DNA from: Alphaproteobacteria bacterium
GTDB lineage: Bacteria > Pseudomonadota > Alphaproteobacteria > Rhodobacterales > Rhodobacteraceae
Direction: 5' to 3'
DNA length: 64,000 bases
Assembly: GCA_030427145.1 (NCBI GenBank)
Contig: JAUHWT010000018.1
Span: forward strand, 1 to 64,000
The notes below the pieces were generated by a model that was not told the origin of the DNA, did no database searches, and saw only the letters and a list, made by a program, of their open reading frames with translations. Shown here piece by piece: positions 1-7,060 of the stretch. A program made the translations under genes and the position numbers. Positions within the stretch are counted from its first letter, which is position 1. Each line of letters begins with the position of its first letter.

Positions 1-266
1 CAGCTCCCCCCGGAAATGGTTAGCAAAGCCACCCCCGGTTTGCGACGCTCCGCGCTGCGAAACGCCTCACCGGAAAGATACAAGTCGGGCATGGCGTGTC
101 CTGCCGACACGCCGGGGATGGTGGCGGGACATTTGCCCAACACCCGGCCAGGCATCGGAAAACGCGGCGATTTTTGTTTGTGCAGGCTCCAAAACCCCAC
201 GGCCGCCACAACCCCAATCCATCACCGCCGCGTTTCGCCCAAGAACGTCCGGACCGACGCCGCGCT
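1..266. other. no supported gene
   Basis: This stretch lies downstream of rimO. Short open frames exist on both strands, but none has a ribosome binding site or a recognisable product. I see nothing convincing in it. Confidence 0.5.
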
Positions 267-1655
267 TCAAGCGCCCCGCACCGTCCCCCACAAATCATAC
301 TCCGAGGCCTCATCCACCTCGACCGTCACGATATCCCCAGGGTTCAGCCCCTCGAAATCCTCGTCAATGAACAGGTTCCCGTCGATCTCCGGCGCATCCG
401 CCTTCGTCCGGCAGGTCGCCCCCTCGCCATCCACCTCGTCGACAATCACCTCGATCACCGAGCCGACCTTCGCCGCCAGTTTCCGTTCCGAAATCTCCTG
501 GGACTTCTCCATAAACCGGTCCCAGCGTTCCTGCTTCACGTCCGGCGCCACATGGTCCGGCAGGGCGTTCGAGCGCGCGCCGTCCACATTCTCGTACTGG
601 AAACAGCCCACCCGATCGAGCTGCGCCTCATCGAGCCAGTCGAGCAGATGCTCAAACTCCGCCTCGGTCTCGCCGGGATAGCCCACGATAAATGTCGAAC
701 GCAGCGTAATGTCCGGGCAGATCTCCCGCCATTTCGCAATCTCGTCCAAAGTTTTGGCCGACGCCGCCGGTCGCGCCATGCGCCTCAAGACATCCGGATG
801 CGAATGCTGAAACGGAATGTCGAGATAGGGCAGAACCAGCCCCTCCGCCATCAGCGGGATCAGGTCGCGCACATGCGGATAGGGATAGACGTAATGCAGC
901 CGCACCCAGGCCCCCAGGCCACCCAATTCGCGCGCCAGATCGGTGATATGCGTGCGCACCTCACCCTCCCGCCAGGGATGCACGTCATGCTTCCGGTCCA
1001 CGCCATAAGCGGACGTGTCCTGGCTGATTACCAGCAGCTCCCGCACGCCCGCATCCACCAGCCGCTCCGCCTCGCGCAGCACCGCATGAGCCGGTCGCGA
1101 CACCAGCCGCCCGCGCATGTCAGGGATGATGCAGAACCTGCACTTGTGGTTGCAACCCTCTGAAATCTTGAGATAACTGTAATGCCGCGGCGTCAGATGC
1201 ACGCCGCTCGCCGGCAGCAGATCCACAAACGGATCGGGCGCGGGCGGCACCGCCCCATGAACCGCATCGAGCACCGCCTCATACTGATGCGGCCCGGTCA
1301 CCGCCAGAACGCTGGGATGCGTCCCGCGAATATACTCCTCCTCCGCCCCGAGACAGCCCGTGACGATCACCCGTCCGTTCTCGACCAGCGCCTCGCCAAT
1401 CGCCTCCAGGCTCTCCGCCTTGGCCGAATCCAGAAATCCGCAGGTGTTCACGATCACCGCATCCGCGCCCGAATAATCCGGCGAAATCGCATAACCCTCG
1501 GCCCTGAGCCGCGTCAGGATGCGTTCGGAATCCACAAGGGCTTTTGGACAGCCCAGCGACACCATCCCCACCTTCGGCTGCCCCGGACGGGCATCGGTGG
1601 GCATAACGGCACGGGGCGCGAGATCGGGGCGCAGGTCTGGCGGATTGGCTGACAT
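267..1655 (-). CDS. rimO: Ribosomal protein S12 methylthiotransferase RimO
   Basis: Radical SAM enzyme that adds a methylthio group to the conserved aspartate of ribosomal protein S12. The 462-residue protein has the family layout. The N-terminal methylthiotransferase domain carries three cysteines (about 36, 72 and 101) for one iron-sulfur cluster. The radical SAM motif CNHKCRFC (about 168-175) holds the second. A TRAM domain fills the last 65 residues or so. No clear Shine-Dalgarno precedes the ATG, but the N-terminal sequence fits close relatives as I recall them. It stands alone, separated from the upstream lipoprotein gene by a GC-rich hairpin. Length and motifs are intact. Confidence 0.96.
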   Translation of the reverse strand: MSANPPDLRPDLAPRAVMPTDARPGQPKVGMVSLGCPKALVDSERILTRLRAEGYAISPDYSGADAVIVNTCGFLDSAKAESLEAIGEALVENGRVIVTGCLGAEEEYIRGTHPSVLAVTGPHQYEAVLDAVHGAVPPAPDPFVDLLPASGVHLTPRHYSYLKISEGCNHKCRFCIIPDMRGRLVSRPAHAVLREAERLVDAGVRELLVISQDTSAYGVDRKHDVHPWREGEVRTHITDLARELGGLGAWVRLHYVYPYPHVRDLIPLMAEGLVLPYLDIPFQHSHPDVLRRMARPAASAKTLDEIAKWREICPDITLRSTFIVGYPGETEAEFEHLLDWLDEAQLDRVGCFQYENVDGARSNALPDHVAPDVKQERWDRFMEKSQEISERKLAAKVGSVIEVIVDEVDGEGATCRTKADAPEIDGNLFIDEDFEGLNPGDIVTVEVDEASEYDLWGTVRGA

Positions 1656-1689
1656 GGCCGCGCTATAGACCCGGTTCGCTCAAATGGGA

Positions 1690-1709
1690 AGCCCCCGCGG
1701 GCGGGGGCT
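1690..1709 (-). terminator. GC-rich hairpin after small lipoprotein gene
   Basis: The arms AGCCCCCG and CGGGGGCT flank a 4-base loop just after the stop of the lipoprotein gene at 1734-1856. On the minus strand the following bases are only modestly T-rich, so termination would be weak or factor-assisted. It also separates rimO from that gene. Confidence 0.5.
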
Positions 1710-1733
1710 GTCCCGTGTTGCAGACTGCGTGGC

Positions 1734-1856
1734 TCAGCCCAGGGCCGTGCCGCTGCTTTCCTCGATCACGTGACCGGTGTCCGTCTCCTCATCGGACGTG
1801 TCCCCGTCACAGGCCGCCAGCGTAAACGCCGTCAGAATAACCGCCACAAATCGCAT
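1734..1856 (-). CDS. Tiny acidic lipoprotein (40 aa)
   Basis: Unrecognised small lipoprotein, probably attached to the outer or inner membrane. The N-terminus MRFVAVILTAFTLAAC is a short lipoprotein signal with lipobox LAAC, so Cys16 would be lipidated and start the mature chain. The 25 residues from Cys16 on are strongly acidic, with a DEETD run. A GGAGGG ribosome binding site lies about 7 bases before the ATG, which supports translation. It resembles the gene at 2034-2210 in signal peptide, acidity and orientation, and the two are probably paralogues. Function is unknown. It could be an entericidin-like envelope peptide, but that is only an analogy from size. Confidence 0.7.
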   Translation of the reverse strand: MRFVAVILTAFTLAACDGDTSDEETDTGHVIEESSGTALG

Positions 1857-1973
1857 CAACTTACCCTCCGCTCTGATGATTGCGTGTCCCAAACAGAGCA
1901 TGAACAGGGCAAAACGCGAAACCGGAAAACTTCCGGGATCCTACGCAGGCGACTTTTGGCTGATGCCGCTCCC

Positions 1974-2009
1974 CAAAACAAAACACCCCGGCGCGGGGGC
2001 CGGGGTGTT
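1974..2009 (-). terminator. Rho-independent terminator
   Basis: An 11-bp perfect stem (AACACCCCGGC at 1982-1992, GCCGGGGTGTT at 1999-2009) has a 6-base loop. On the minus strand it is followed by TTTTGTTTTG. It sits about 25 bases after the stop codon of the lipoprotein gene at 2034-2210. Confidence 0.88.
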
Positions 2010-2033
2010 CGGTGTCCAAAAGGACGAAGAGGC

Positions 2034-2210
2034 TTATTCAGCCATCGTGTCCGTGGATTCCTCAAGGCTGTCCATCGCGTCCTCTGCGGAATCGCCGGCA
2101 TCCTCGACCGCGTCAGCGGCGGTGTCGCTCATGTCCATGTCCTCGTCGGATGATCCGTGGCTGCACGCGGCCAGTGCGAGTGTCATCAGAACTACGGCTG
2201 TAATACGCAT
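2034..2210 (-). CDS. Small acidic lipoprotein (58 aa)
   Basis: Unrecognised lipoprotein. The start MRITAVVLMTLALAAC is a signal with lipobox LAAC (Cys16). The mature part is highly acidic (D, E, S, A and M dominate) with no aromatic residues, so it is probably disordered. A GGAGGG sequence precedes the ATG at good spacing and a strong terminator follows, so this is a complete monocistronic unit. The gene at 1734-1856 has the same signal architecture and probably arose by duplication. It lies next to a sodium channel gene on the same strand, with about 120 bases between. A functional link is not shown. Confidence 0.75.
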   Translation of the reverse strand: MRITAVVLMTLALAACSHGSSDEDMDMSDTAADAVEDAGDSAEDAMDSLEESTDTMAE

Positions 2211-2328
2211 TTTGTCCCTCCAGGTTAATTGCTTAGCGGGACATACCTAAACATGACCAAATCCGTTTGCCCATATGAATTTGACCGGACAGAGCGCCCG
2301 AAAGCCCCTGGCCCAGGCGAAAAACCGC

Positions 2329-3150
2329 TCAGTCGCGCGGCCCCTGCGTGTCATTGCGCTCCCGGATCAACGCCTCAAGCTCGGTCAGCCGTGTCAGCAC
2401 CTCATCGCGATAGGTGTCGGTCTTCTCGTTGCTCTCCTCCTGGTGCGCGTCCTGCATCGAATTCACGATCAGACCCACCAGAAGGTTCACCACCGCGAAG
2501 GTCGTGACCATGATAAACGGCACAAAAAACATCCAGGCGTAGGTGTAGACCTCCATCACCGGTCGCACGATCCCCATGGACCAGCTCTCCAGCGTCATGA
2601 TCTGGAAAAGCGAATAGCCCGAGCGGCCAAGCGTGCCGAACCATTCCGGAAAGGTCTCACCAAACAACTTCGTGGCCATGACCGAGCCGATATAGAAAAT
2701 CACGCCCATCAGAAGGAACACCGAGCCCATGCCGGGCAGGGCGCTCACCAGCCCCTCAACCACCCGCCGCAGCGATGGTGCCACCGACACCACGCGCAAC
2801 AGCCGCAGGATCCTCAGCGCCCGCAGCACGCTCAGCCCCTGAGTGGCCGGAACCAGCGAGATCGCCACAATCACGAAGTCGAAGATGTTCCAGCCATTGG
2901 AGAAAAACCGCCCGCCCCGGGCAAACAGCTTCAGCCCGATCTCGATGACGAAAACCGCCAGACACAGCCGGTCCAGCGTCAGGATCAGCGGCCCCACCCT
3001 TTCCATCGCCACGTCCGAGGTCTCAAGCCCCAGAATGATCGCGTTGAACAGGATCACGCCAAGGACGAAATTCTCAACCGCGCGCGATTCCACAAACCGG
3101 GCAACACGGGTTCGAAGCGGGGACGGGGCAGGGGCTGTGCTCTGTGTCAT
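2329..3150 (-). CDS. Bacterial voltage-gated sodium channel (NavBac family)
   Basis: Homotetrameric voltage-gated Na+ channel subunit of the inner membrane. The 273 residues show one six-helix repeat: S1 about 25-43, S2 53-73, S3 85-101, S4 105-125 with arginines every third position (R110, R113, R116, R119), S5 135-162, then the pore. The selectivity filter TLESWS (about 186-191, with Glu188) and the surrounding FPEWFGTL and SMGIVRP match well-studied NavBac channels such as NavAb. S6 is about 205-232. The hydrophilic tail from about 240 is Glu-rich and probably forms the usual four-helix coiled coil. I chose the ATG at 3150 over an upstream TTG (3186) because a promoter-like pair ends there and no Shine-Dalgarno is visible; the mRNA may be leaderless. 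Confidence 0.94.
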   Translation of the reverse strand: MTQSTAPAPSPLRTRVARFVESRAVENFVLGVILFNAIILGLETSDVAMERVGPLILTLDRLCLAVFVIEIGLKLFARGGRFFSNGWNIFDFVIVAISLVPATQGLSVLRALRILRLLRVVSVAPSLRRVVEGLVSALPGMGSVFLLMGVIFYIGSVMATKLFGETFPEWFGTLGRSGYSLFQIMTLESWSMGIVRPVMEVYTYAWMFFVPFIMVTTFAVVNLLVGLIVNSMQDAHQEESNEKTDTYRDEVLTRLTELEALIRERNDTQGPRD

Positions 3151-3157
3151 GGCCGCA

Positions 3158-3186
3158 CATATCGGTCGGGCGCGTGTTTTGTGCAA
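3158..3186 (-). promoter_or_regulatory. Possible promoter for the sodium channel gene
   Basis: On the minus strand TTGCAC (3186-3181) and GATATG (3163-3158) are 17 bases apart. The -10-like hexamer ends 7 bases before the ATG at 3150, which would put the transcript start at or next to the initiation codon. The -10 match is weak. Confidence 0.3.
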
Positions 3187-3240
3187 GAGGCGAAAACCCG
3201 CCCAAACCTGTGTCGGAGAACGCTCCCATTACAATCCTCC

Positions 3241-3336
3241 CGCCCGACGGCACCGTCGGGCAACGCCGACCTCCCGCACGGGAGGCGTTAAAACGCCTCC
3301 CGAGGTCCGCGATGCCCTCAGAGGAAGGGCACAACC
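3241..3336. repeat. Palindromic repeat element, copy 1
   Basis: First of three tandem copies (offsets 160 and 148 bases) of a roughly 95-bp GC-rich element. Hairpin A is CCCGACGG/CCGTCGGG (3243-3260). Region B can fold as CCTCCCG/CGGGAGG (3270-3285) or, exclusively, as GGGAGGCGTT/AACGCCTCCC (3280-3301). Both lie inside an outer GACCTC/GAGGTC pairing (3268-3307). Hairpin C is GCCCT/AGGGC (3314-3330). It lies between the 5' end of the sodium channel gene and the 3' end of the pentapeptide-repeat gene. Confidence 0.85.
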
Positions 3337-3400
3337 GCCTCAACACCCCTCACAACCAACGCAACGCCACCTTAAAGCACCCCGCCCACCTCAACCGCCC

Positions 3401-3496
3401 CGCCCGGCGGCACCGCCGGGCAACGCCGACCTCCCCCACGGGAGGCGTTCCCACGCCCCCCGAGGTCCGCGATGCCCTCAGAGGAAGGGCGCAAGC
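3401..3496. repeat. Palindromic repeat element, copy 2
   Basis: Second copy. Hairpin A becomes CCCGGCGG/CCGCCGGG (3403-3420), so both arms have changed together relative to copy 1 and pairing is kept. Hairpins B and C are retained with small changes. The roughly 60 bases between copies 1 and 2 show no similarity to the element. Confidence 0.85.
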
Positions 3497-3548
3497 GCGT
3501 CAACCCGTTCCGAAGTCATCCCAATAAAGCGACCCACCTCAACCGCCC

Positions 3549-3645
3549 CGCCCGGTGGCCACACCGGGCAACGCCGACCTCCCCCATGGGAGGCGTTAAA
3601 ACGCCCCCCGAGGTCCACGTTCCCCTAAGAGAAAAGGCACAACCG
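3549..3645. repeat. Palindromic repeat element, copy 3 (degenerate)
   Basis: Third copy. Hairpin A is CCCGGTG/CACCGGG (3551-3568), again with matched changes in both arms. Region B is present. Hairpin C (TTCCCCT...AGGC) is decayed. The element ends about 15 bases before the stop codon of the pentapeptide-repeat gene, so on the minus strand it forms that gene's 3' flank. Confidence 0.8.
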
Positions 3646-3661
3646 CCCCAACACCCTCACC

Positions 3662-5545
3662 TCAATCCCGCTCCGCCAAAGGATGTTCCGGCGGATAGGG
3701 TTCATCCACCGCCAAACTGTTCGAATATCGAACCGCCTCGCCATACGCGCAAAGAAACTCTTCGCGAATTTTTTCCCGGTTTCGCTGGCCTCCCGACAAT
3801 TCCCAGCATAGTTGCACTATTAGCTCTAAATATGGCGGTGCCTCGACCCAACAGGACGCAATACTGTACGCCTCCCCCGTATCAGGTGAGTTCCCTTTGG
3901 GCAACAGCGTCCATTCATCACCAATCATGTGATCAAGCTGACATTGGTAAAGATTTCGCGCACCTCGAAAATCAGTCGACCGCGCGATCAATGCCGCGAA
4001 TGTGTCGTAGAAATCTACAGATCTAAGATCAGCCCGCCGGGTATTTGACGCGATCAATTTTGTGTTCCAGAGCTTTGCTTCGGTCAATACTGCCCGTTCG
4101 AGGTTCACCCGTTCCATTTCTGCCAGGCAAAGCTGGGCACTCTGCATTTTGGCACCGGAGAGTTCCGCACCCTTCATTTCTGCCCCGGTAAAAATAGATT
4201 TTCTGCAAATCGCTCCCTGCATTTGTGCGCATGTAAGGTTGGCGCCCTCCAATCGTGCTCTGGAAAGGTTTGCTTTCTTTAACTCTGCGATAAAAGGTTT
4301 TGAGTTCTCCATGCGAGCGTTTAAGAGTATCGCTCCATTCATTCGAACTTGGGTCAGGTCTGCTCCTTCCATGCGAGCTTCGATTAAATGAGCAGAGTCC
4401 ATTCGCGCCAACGAAAGGTTCGCGCCCTCCAACCGCGCTCCGTCGAAAAGAGCATGTGAGAAATTTAGATCGGTGAGATTGATTTTTTGAAGGTTGGTCT
4501 TTCGCAGGTCAATTCTGTACCGTTTTGCGCCGCCCCGCTTGAACTTTGCTTCCACTGAATCAATCAATTCCGGTGACCGGTTGCCAATGACCTCCAGAGC
4601 CATTTGAATATCAGTACGTGCCGGACGCAGTTGTTTTACCCAAGCTGCAATTAGCTGCCGTCGCTCGACGAGCGTGTCTTTGCGTGCGGCCAGATCTTCA
4701 CGCGTCGGTTCTTCCGGATACTCCGGCCATGCATCGACGAAAGGTTCTGGTGCATCCTCCGCTTTGCTGTTCTCCCGAATATACGCGCAAAGAATATCCA
4801 TCACCCTGATATGATCATCCGGATTATCCCGTGCGATCCGCTCAAGCGTCAGGATCGCACCAATCCGAACCTCCAGGTTGGGTCTTGTGACTCTGAATGA
4901 TTGCCAGTCACCCGGTTCGTCAATCAGCCCAGCCGGAAGGTCGGATCTGTTTTCGTCGTCTTCCCACTCCAATACTTTTTGAACACGGCCCTCCGGTTCA
5001 TCTCGATACCGCAAAACCCGACCAATCCGTTCGATCGTTTTTTCGGCTCCAAGGCTCTCAACTGCATCGTTGATCAACCCGGTAATATGGGTCGCTTCCT
5101 GCGTCTTCGCCGTGCGCTCGTTGATCCACGCCCGGACGAGCCGAAATGGAACGGTGGAAAAAACCGCCAGCATTCCTGCGAAAGCAGCGATCGCGAGAGC
5201 AACATTGCGCGTCTGTGTTTTGTCCTCGGTGGGATCTCCGACCTCCATGGTTTCAATCATGTCAGATACGATCCCGACGATCTTCCACGGGTACACCACC
5301 AGCACCCATGCAAAAACGCCGCCGCCGACGAAAAGAAAAACGGAAAGGTAGTGCTTTTGCAGTAGCCGCTTGCACGTTCGCCAAACCCGACCGGGCTTTT
5401 CGCTGAGATTCACGTTCAAAACCCACAAAACCACGACCATCACCACCGCCGCGACGAGCAGCCACCCCGCCGCCACCAGGCCTTCGGGAATGGGTGGAAT
5501 ATGGATCGTGGTTCCCGTGCCGTCCGTCACGATCCAGTCAGACAT
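3662..5545 (-). CDS. Membrane-anchored pentapeptide-repeat protein
   Basis: 627-residue protein of unknown role. Three hydrophobic segments (about 23-45, 66-86 and 114-134) anchor the N-terminus. A cytoplasmic helical region follows, including the VRIGAILTLERIARDNPDDH-type motif common in membrane pentapeptide proteins. A run of A(D/N)LxxA-type pentapeptides covers roughly 345-525 and should form a right-handed beta helix. Several repeats have Met at the variable position (ARMEGAD, AQMQGA), which is unusual but in keeping with the fold. The C-terminal 100 residues are non-repetitive. The gene looks lower in GC than its neighbours, consistent with a different evolutionary history. A 30-codon frame overlaps its start codon. 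Confidence 0.85.
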   Translation of the reverse strand: MSDWIVTDGTGTTIHIPPIPEGLVAAGWLLVAAVVMVVVLWVLNVNLSEKPGRVWRTCKRLLQKHYLSVFLFVGGGVFAWVLVVYPWKIVGIVSDMIETMEVGDPTEDKTQTRNVALAIAAFAGMLAVFSTVPFRLVRAWINERTAKTQEATHITGLINDAVESLGAEKTIERIGRVLRYRDEPEGRVQKVLEWEDDENRSDLPAGLIDEPGDWQSFRVTRPNLEVRIGAILTLERIARDNPDDHIRVMDILCAYIRENSKAEDAPEPFVDAWPEYPEEPTREDLAARKDTLVERRQLIAAWVKQLRPARTDIQMALEVIGNRSPELIDSVEAKFKRGGAKRYRIDLRKTNLQKINLTDLNFSHALFDGARLEGANLSLARMDSAHLIEARMEGADLTQVRMNGAILLNARMENSKPFIAELKKANLSRARLEGANLTCAQMQGAICRKSIFTGAEMKGAELSGAKMQSAQLCLAEMERVNLERAVLTEAKLWNTKLIASNTRRADLRSVDFYDTFAALIARSTDFRGARNLYQCQLDHMIGDEWTLLPKGNSPDTGEAYSIASCWVEAPPYLELIVQLCWELSGGQRNREKIREEFLCAYGEAVRYSNSLAVDEPYPPEHPLAERD

Positions 5546-5630
5546 TCAGGCGTCTCCCAATCCACGACGACCGCCCAAGTTTCGAAATCTCATTGATACG
5601 CTCTATCCGGCGTTTGTCGTCATCAGTCAT
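5538..5630 (-). CDS. Possible 30-aa ORF overlapping the pentapeptide gene start
   Basis: A frame beginning MTDDDKRRIERINE runs 30 codons and stops 8 bases into the downstream gene (shared ATGTCTGA), the geometry of translational coupling. The peptide is charged and basic at its end. There is no strong Shine-Dalgarno and I recognise no family, so it may be a leader peptide or a chance frame. Confidence 0.35.
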   Translation of the reverse strand: MTDDDKRRIERINEISKLGRSSWIGRRLNV

Positions 5631-5728
5631 CACGGCTCAAATCGGTTTTGCAAAATTGCGAACACCCTAGCACAAACTGAGCGCGCAACGAACCGTTAAC
5701 CAGGCTGCGGCCCGCGGACAAACGGCGC

Positions 5729-5836
5729 TCAATTTCGGCCATTTTGGGCCAAACCCCGTGCAATCTGTGCCATTTGACTCACAATCTGTGCCACTTCGCT
5801 GTCAATCTGCGCCACCTGCCGCACCGGTTGCGCCAT
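5729..5836 (-). CDS. Possible 35-aa heptad-repeat peptide
   Basis: On the minus strand an ATG at 5836, preceded by GGGGGT at about 6 bases, opens a 35-residue frame. It reads as heptads: VRQVAQI, DSEVAQI, VSQMAQI, ARGLAQN. Hydrophobic residues recur at a/d-like positions, so the peptide would be a short coiled coil. The underlying DNA is a 21-bp tandem repeat, so the periodicity may come from the DNA rather than from selection on protein. It lies upstream of the GCS2-type ligase gene on the other strand. Confidence 0.3.
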   Translation of the reverse strand: MAQPVRQVAQIDSEVAQIVSQMAQIARGLAQNGRN

Positions 5837-5844
5837 TTTGGACC
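5740..5844. repeat. 21-bp tandem repeat, five units
   Basis: Units start at 5740, 5761, 5782, 5803 and 5824. The consensus resembles CAATCTGTGCCA followed by 9 variable bases. The three central units are most alike; the outer two are diverged. The gene-free interval 5631-5932 otherwise shows no clear feature except the ribosome binding site of the next gene. Confidence 0.75.
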
Positions 5845-5932
5845 CCCAAAAACACCATCGGGAACCCAAACGCATTTGTTGACGTAGTGTCATAATGGGT
5901 TGCACACTCATGGTTCAGGCGGGGAGGAAAAC

Positions 5933-7060
5933 ATGGAAAAACCGGCATTTACCCTCGGGATCGAGGAGGAATACCTGATCGTCGACCGGGATACCCGGGA
6001 TCTGGTGGCCGAGCCCGATCCCTCGTTTTTTGACGCCTGTAACGAGGCCCTCGGCGACCGGGTTTCGGCGGAGTTTCTCCAGTGTCAGATCGAGGTCGGG
6101 ACCCGTCCGCACAGGAATGTTGGCAATGCTGTCAATGAGTTACGGGAACTGCGCCGGGCCGTGGCCTCCACCGCGCAGCTCTTCGGCTACGCCGTCATCG
6201 CCGCGTCCACGCACCCGTTCGCCCGCTGGCGGCGGCAGCATCACACCAAAAAAGACCGCTACGACGGCCTCGCCGCCGATATCGGCCAACCCGTCCGCCG
6301 CATGCTCATCTGCGGCATGCATATGCATGTGGGCATCGAGGACGATGATCTGCGCATCGACCTGATGAACCAGGTCTCCTACTTCCTCCCCCACATGCTC
6401 GCCCTCTCCGGTTCCTCCCCGTTCTGGGAAGGCGAGGACACCCGTCTGGCCAGTTATCGCCTCACCGTTTTCGATGCGATGCCGCGCACGGGGTTGCCGG
6501 ATCAGCTGGTGAGTTTTGCGGAATACCGCCGGCTGGTGGACCATCTGGTGGAGTCCGAATGCATCGAGGATGGCACGAAAATCTGGTGGGACGTTCGGCC
6601 GTCAGACAGATTTCCCACATTGGAACAACGGGTTACGGATGTGTGTTCGCGTCTGGCGGATGTGCGGGCAATCGCGGCGTTCTACCAGACGGCGCTTGCC
6701 TACCTCTACCGGATCCGGGTCGGGAACCAGCGCTGGAGGATCTATCCCAACACCCTCATCATGGAAAACCGCTGGCGGGCGCAGCGCTATGGCATGGAGG
6801 GTAAACTGATCGATCATGGCGCCCAAAAGGCCGTGGGCATGGACGCGCTGATGGCCGAATTCATCGACGTCACCGCTCAGGACGCGGACGAACTTGGCTG
6901 CGCCGAGGACCTGCTCGGTGTGCAGCGGATCGTGAAGGAGGGCACCTCCGCCATGCGCCAGAGACGGGTCTATGCGGAGGCAGTGGAGAACGGCGCCGAC
7001 CATGACGAGGCGCTCCAGGCCGTTGTGGACGCCCTCATCGAGGAGTTTGGCCAGGACTAG
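5933..7060 (+). CDS. Carboxylate-amine ligase, GCS2 (YbdK) family
   Basis: 375-residue member of the glutamate-cysteine ligase type 2 family, ATP-dependent enzymes that join a carboxylate to an amine. The N-terminal LGIEEEYLIVD is the family's metal/ATP site. GMHMHVGI and the late MENRWRAQRYG are also typical. E. coli YbdK has only weak gamma-glutamylcysteine synthetase activity, so the true substrate here is open. The ATG at 5933 follows GGGGAGG by 5 bases; an upstream in-frame extension lacks any such signal. The gene ends in a 3-base convergent overlap with pccR. It seems unconnected to propionate metabolism. Confidence 0.88.
   Translation: MEKPAFTLGIEEEYLIVDRDTRDLVAEPDPSFFDACNEALGDRVSAEFLQCQIEVGTRPHRNVGNAVNELRELRRAVASTAQLFGYAVIAASTHPFARWRRQHHTKKDRYDGLAADIGQPVRRMLICGMHMHVGIEDDDLRIDLMNQVSYFLPHMLALSGSSPFWEGEDTRLASYRLTVFDAMPRTGLPDQLVSFAEYRRLVDHLVESECIEDGTKIWWDVRPSDRFPTLEQRVTDVCSRLADVRAIAAFYQTALAYLYRIRVGNQRWRIYPNTLIMENRWRAQRYGMEGKLIDHGAQKAVGMDALMAEFIDVTAQDADELGCAEDLLGVQRIVKEGTSAMRQRRVYAEAVENGADHDEALQAVVDALIEEFGQD

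Noticed and set aside
2275-3291. 338-codon plus-strand frame over the sodium channel
   Set aside because: Composition dominated by His, Arg, Gln and Pro, antisense to a clear channel gene.
3144-3628. Coding frames running through the palindromic repeats
   Set aside because: Pro/Arg-rich translations repeat only because the DNA repeats; no ribosome site; paired changes point to structure, not protein.
3241-3645. CRISPR array
   Set aside because: Only three copies of about 95 bases, diverged from one another, with 50-65-base unrelated spacers and no cas genes.
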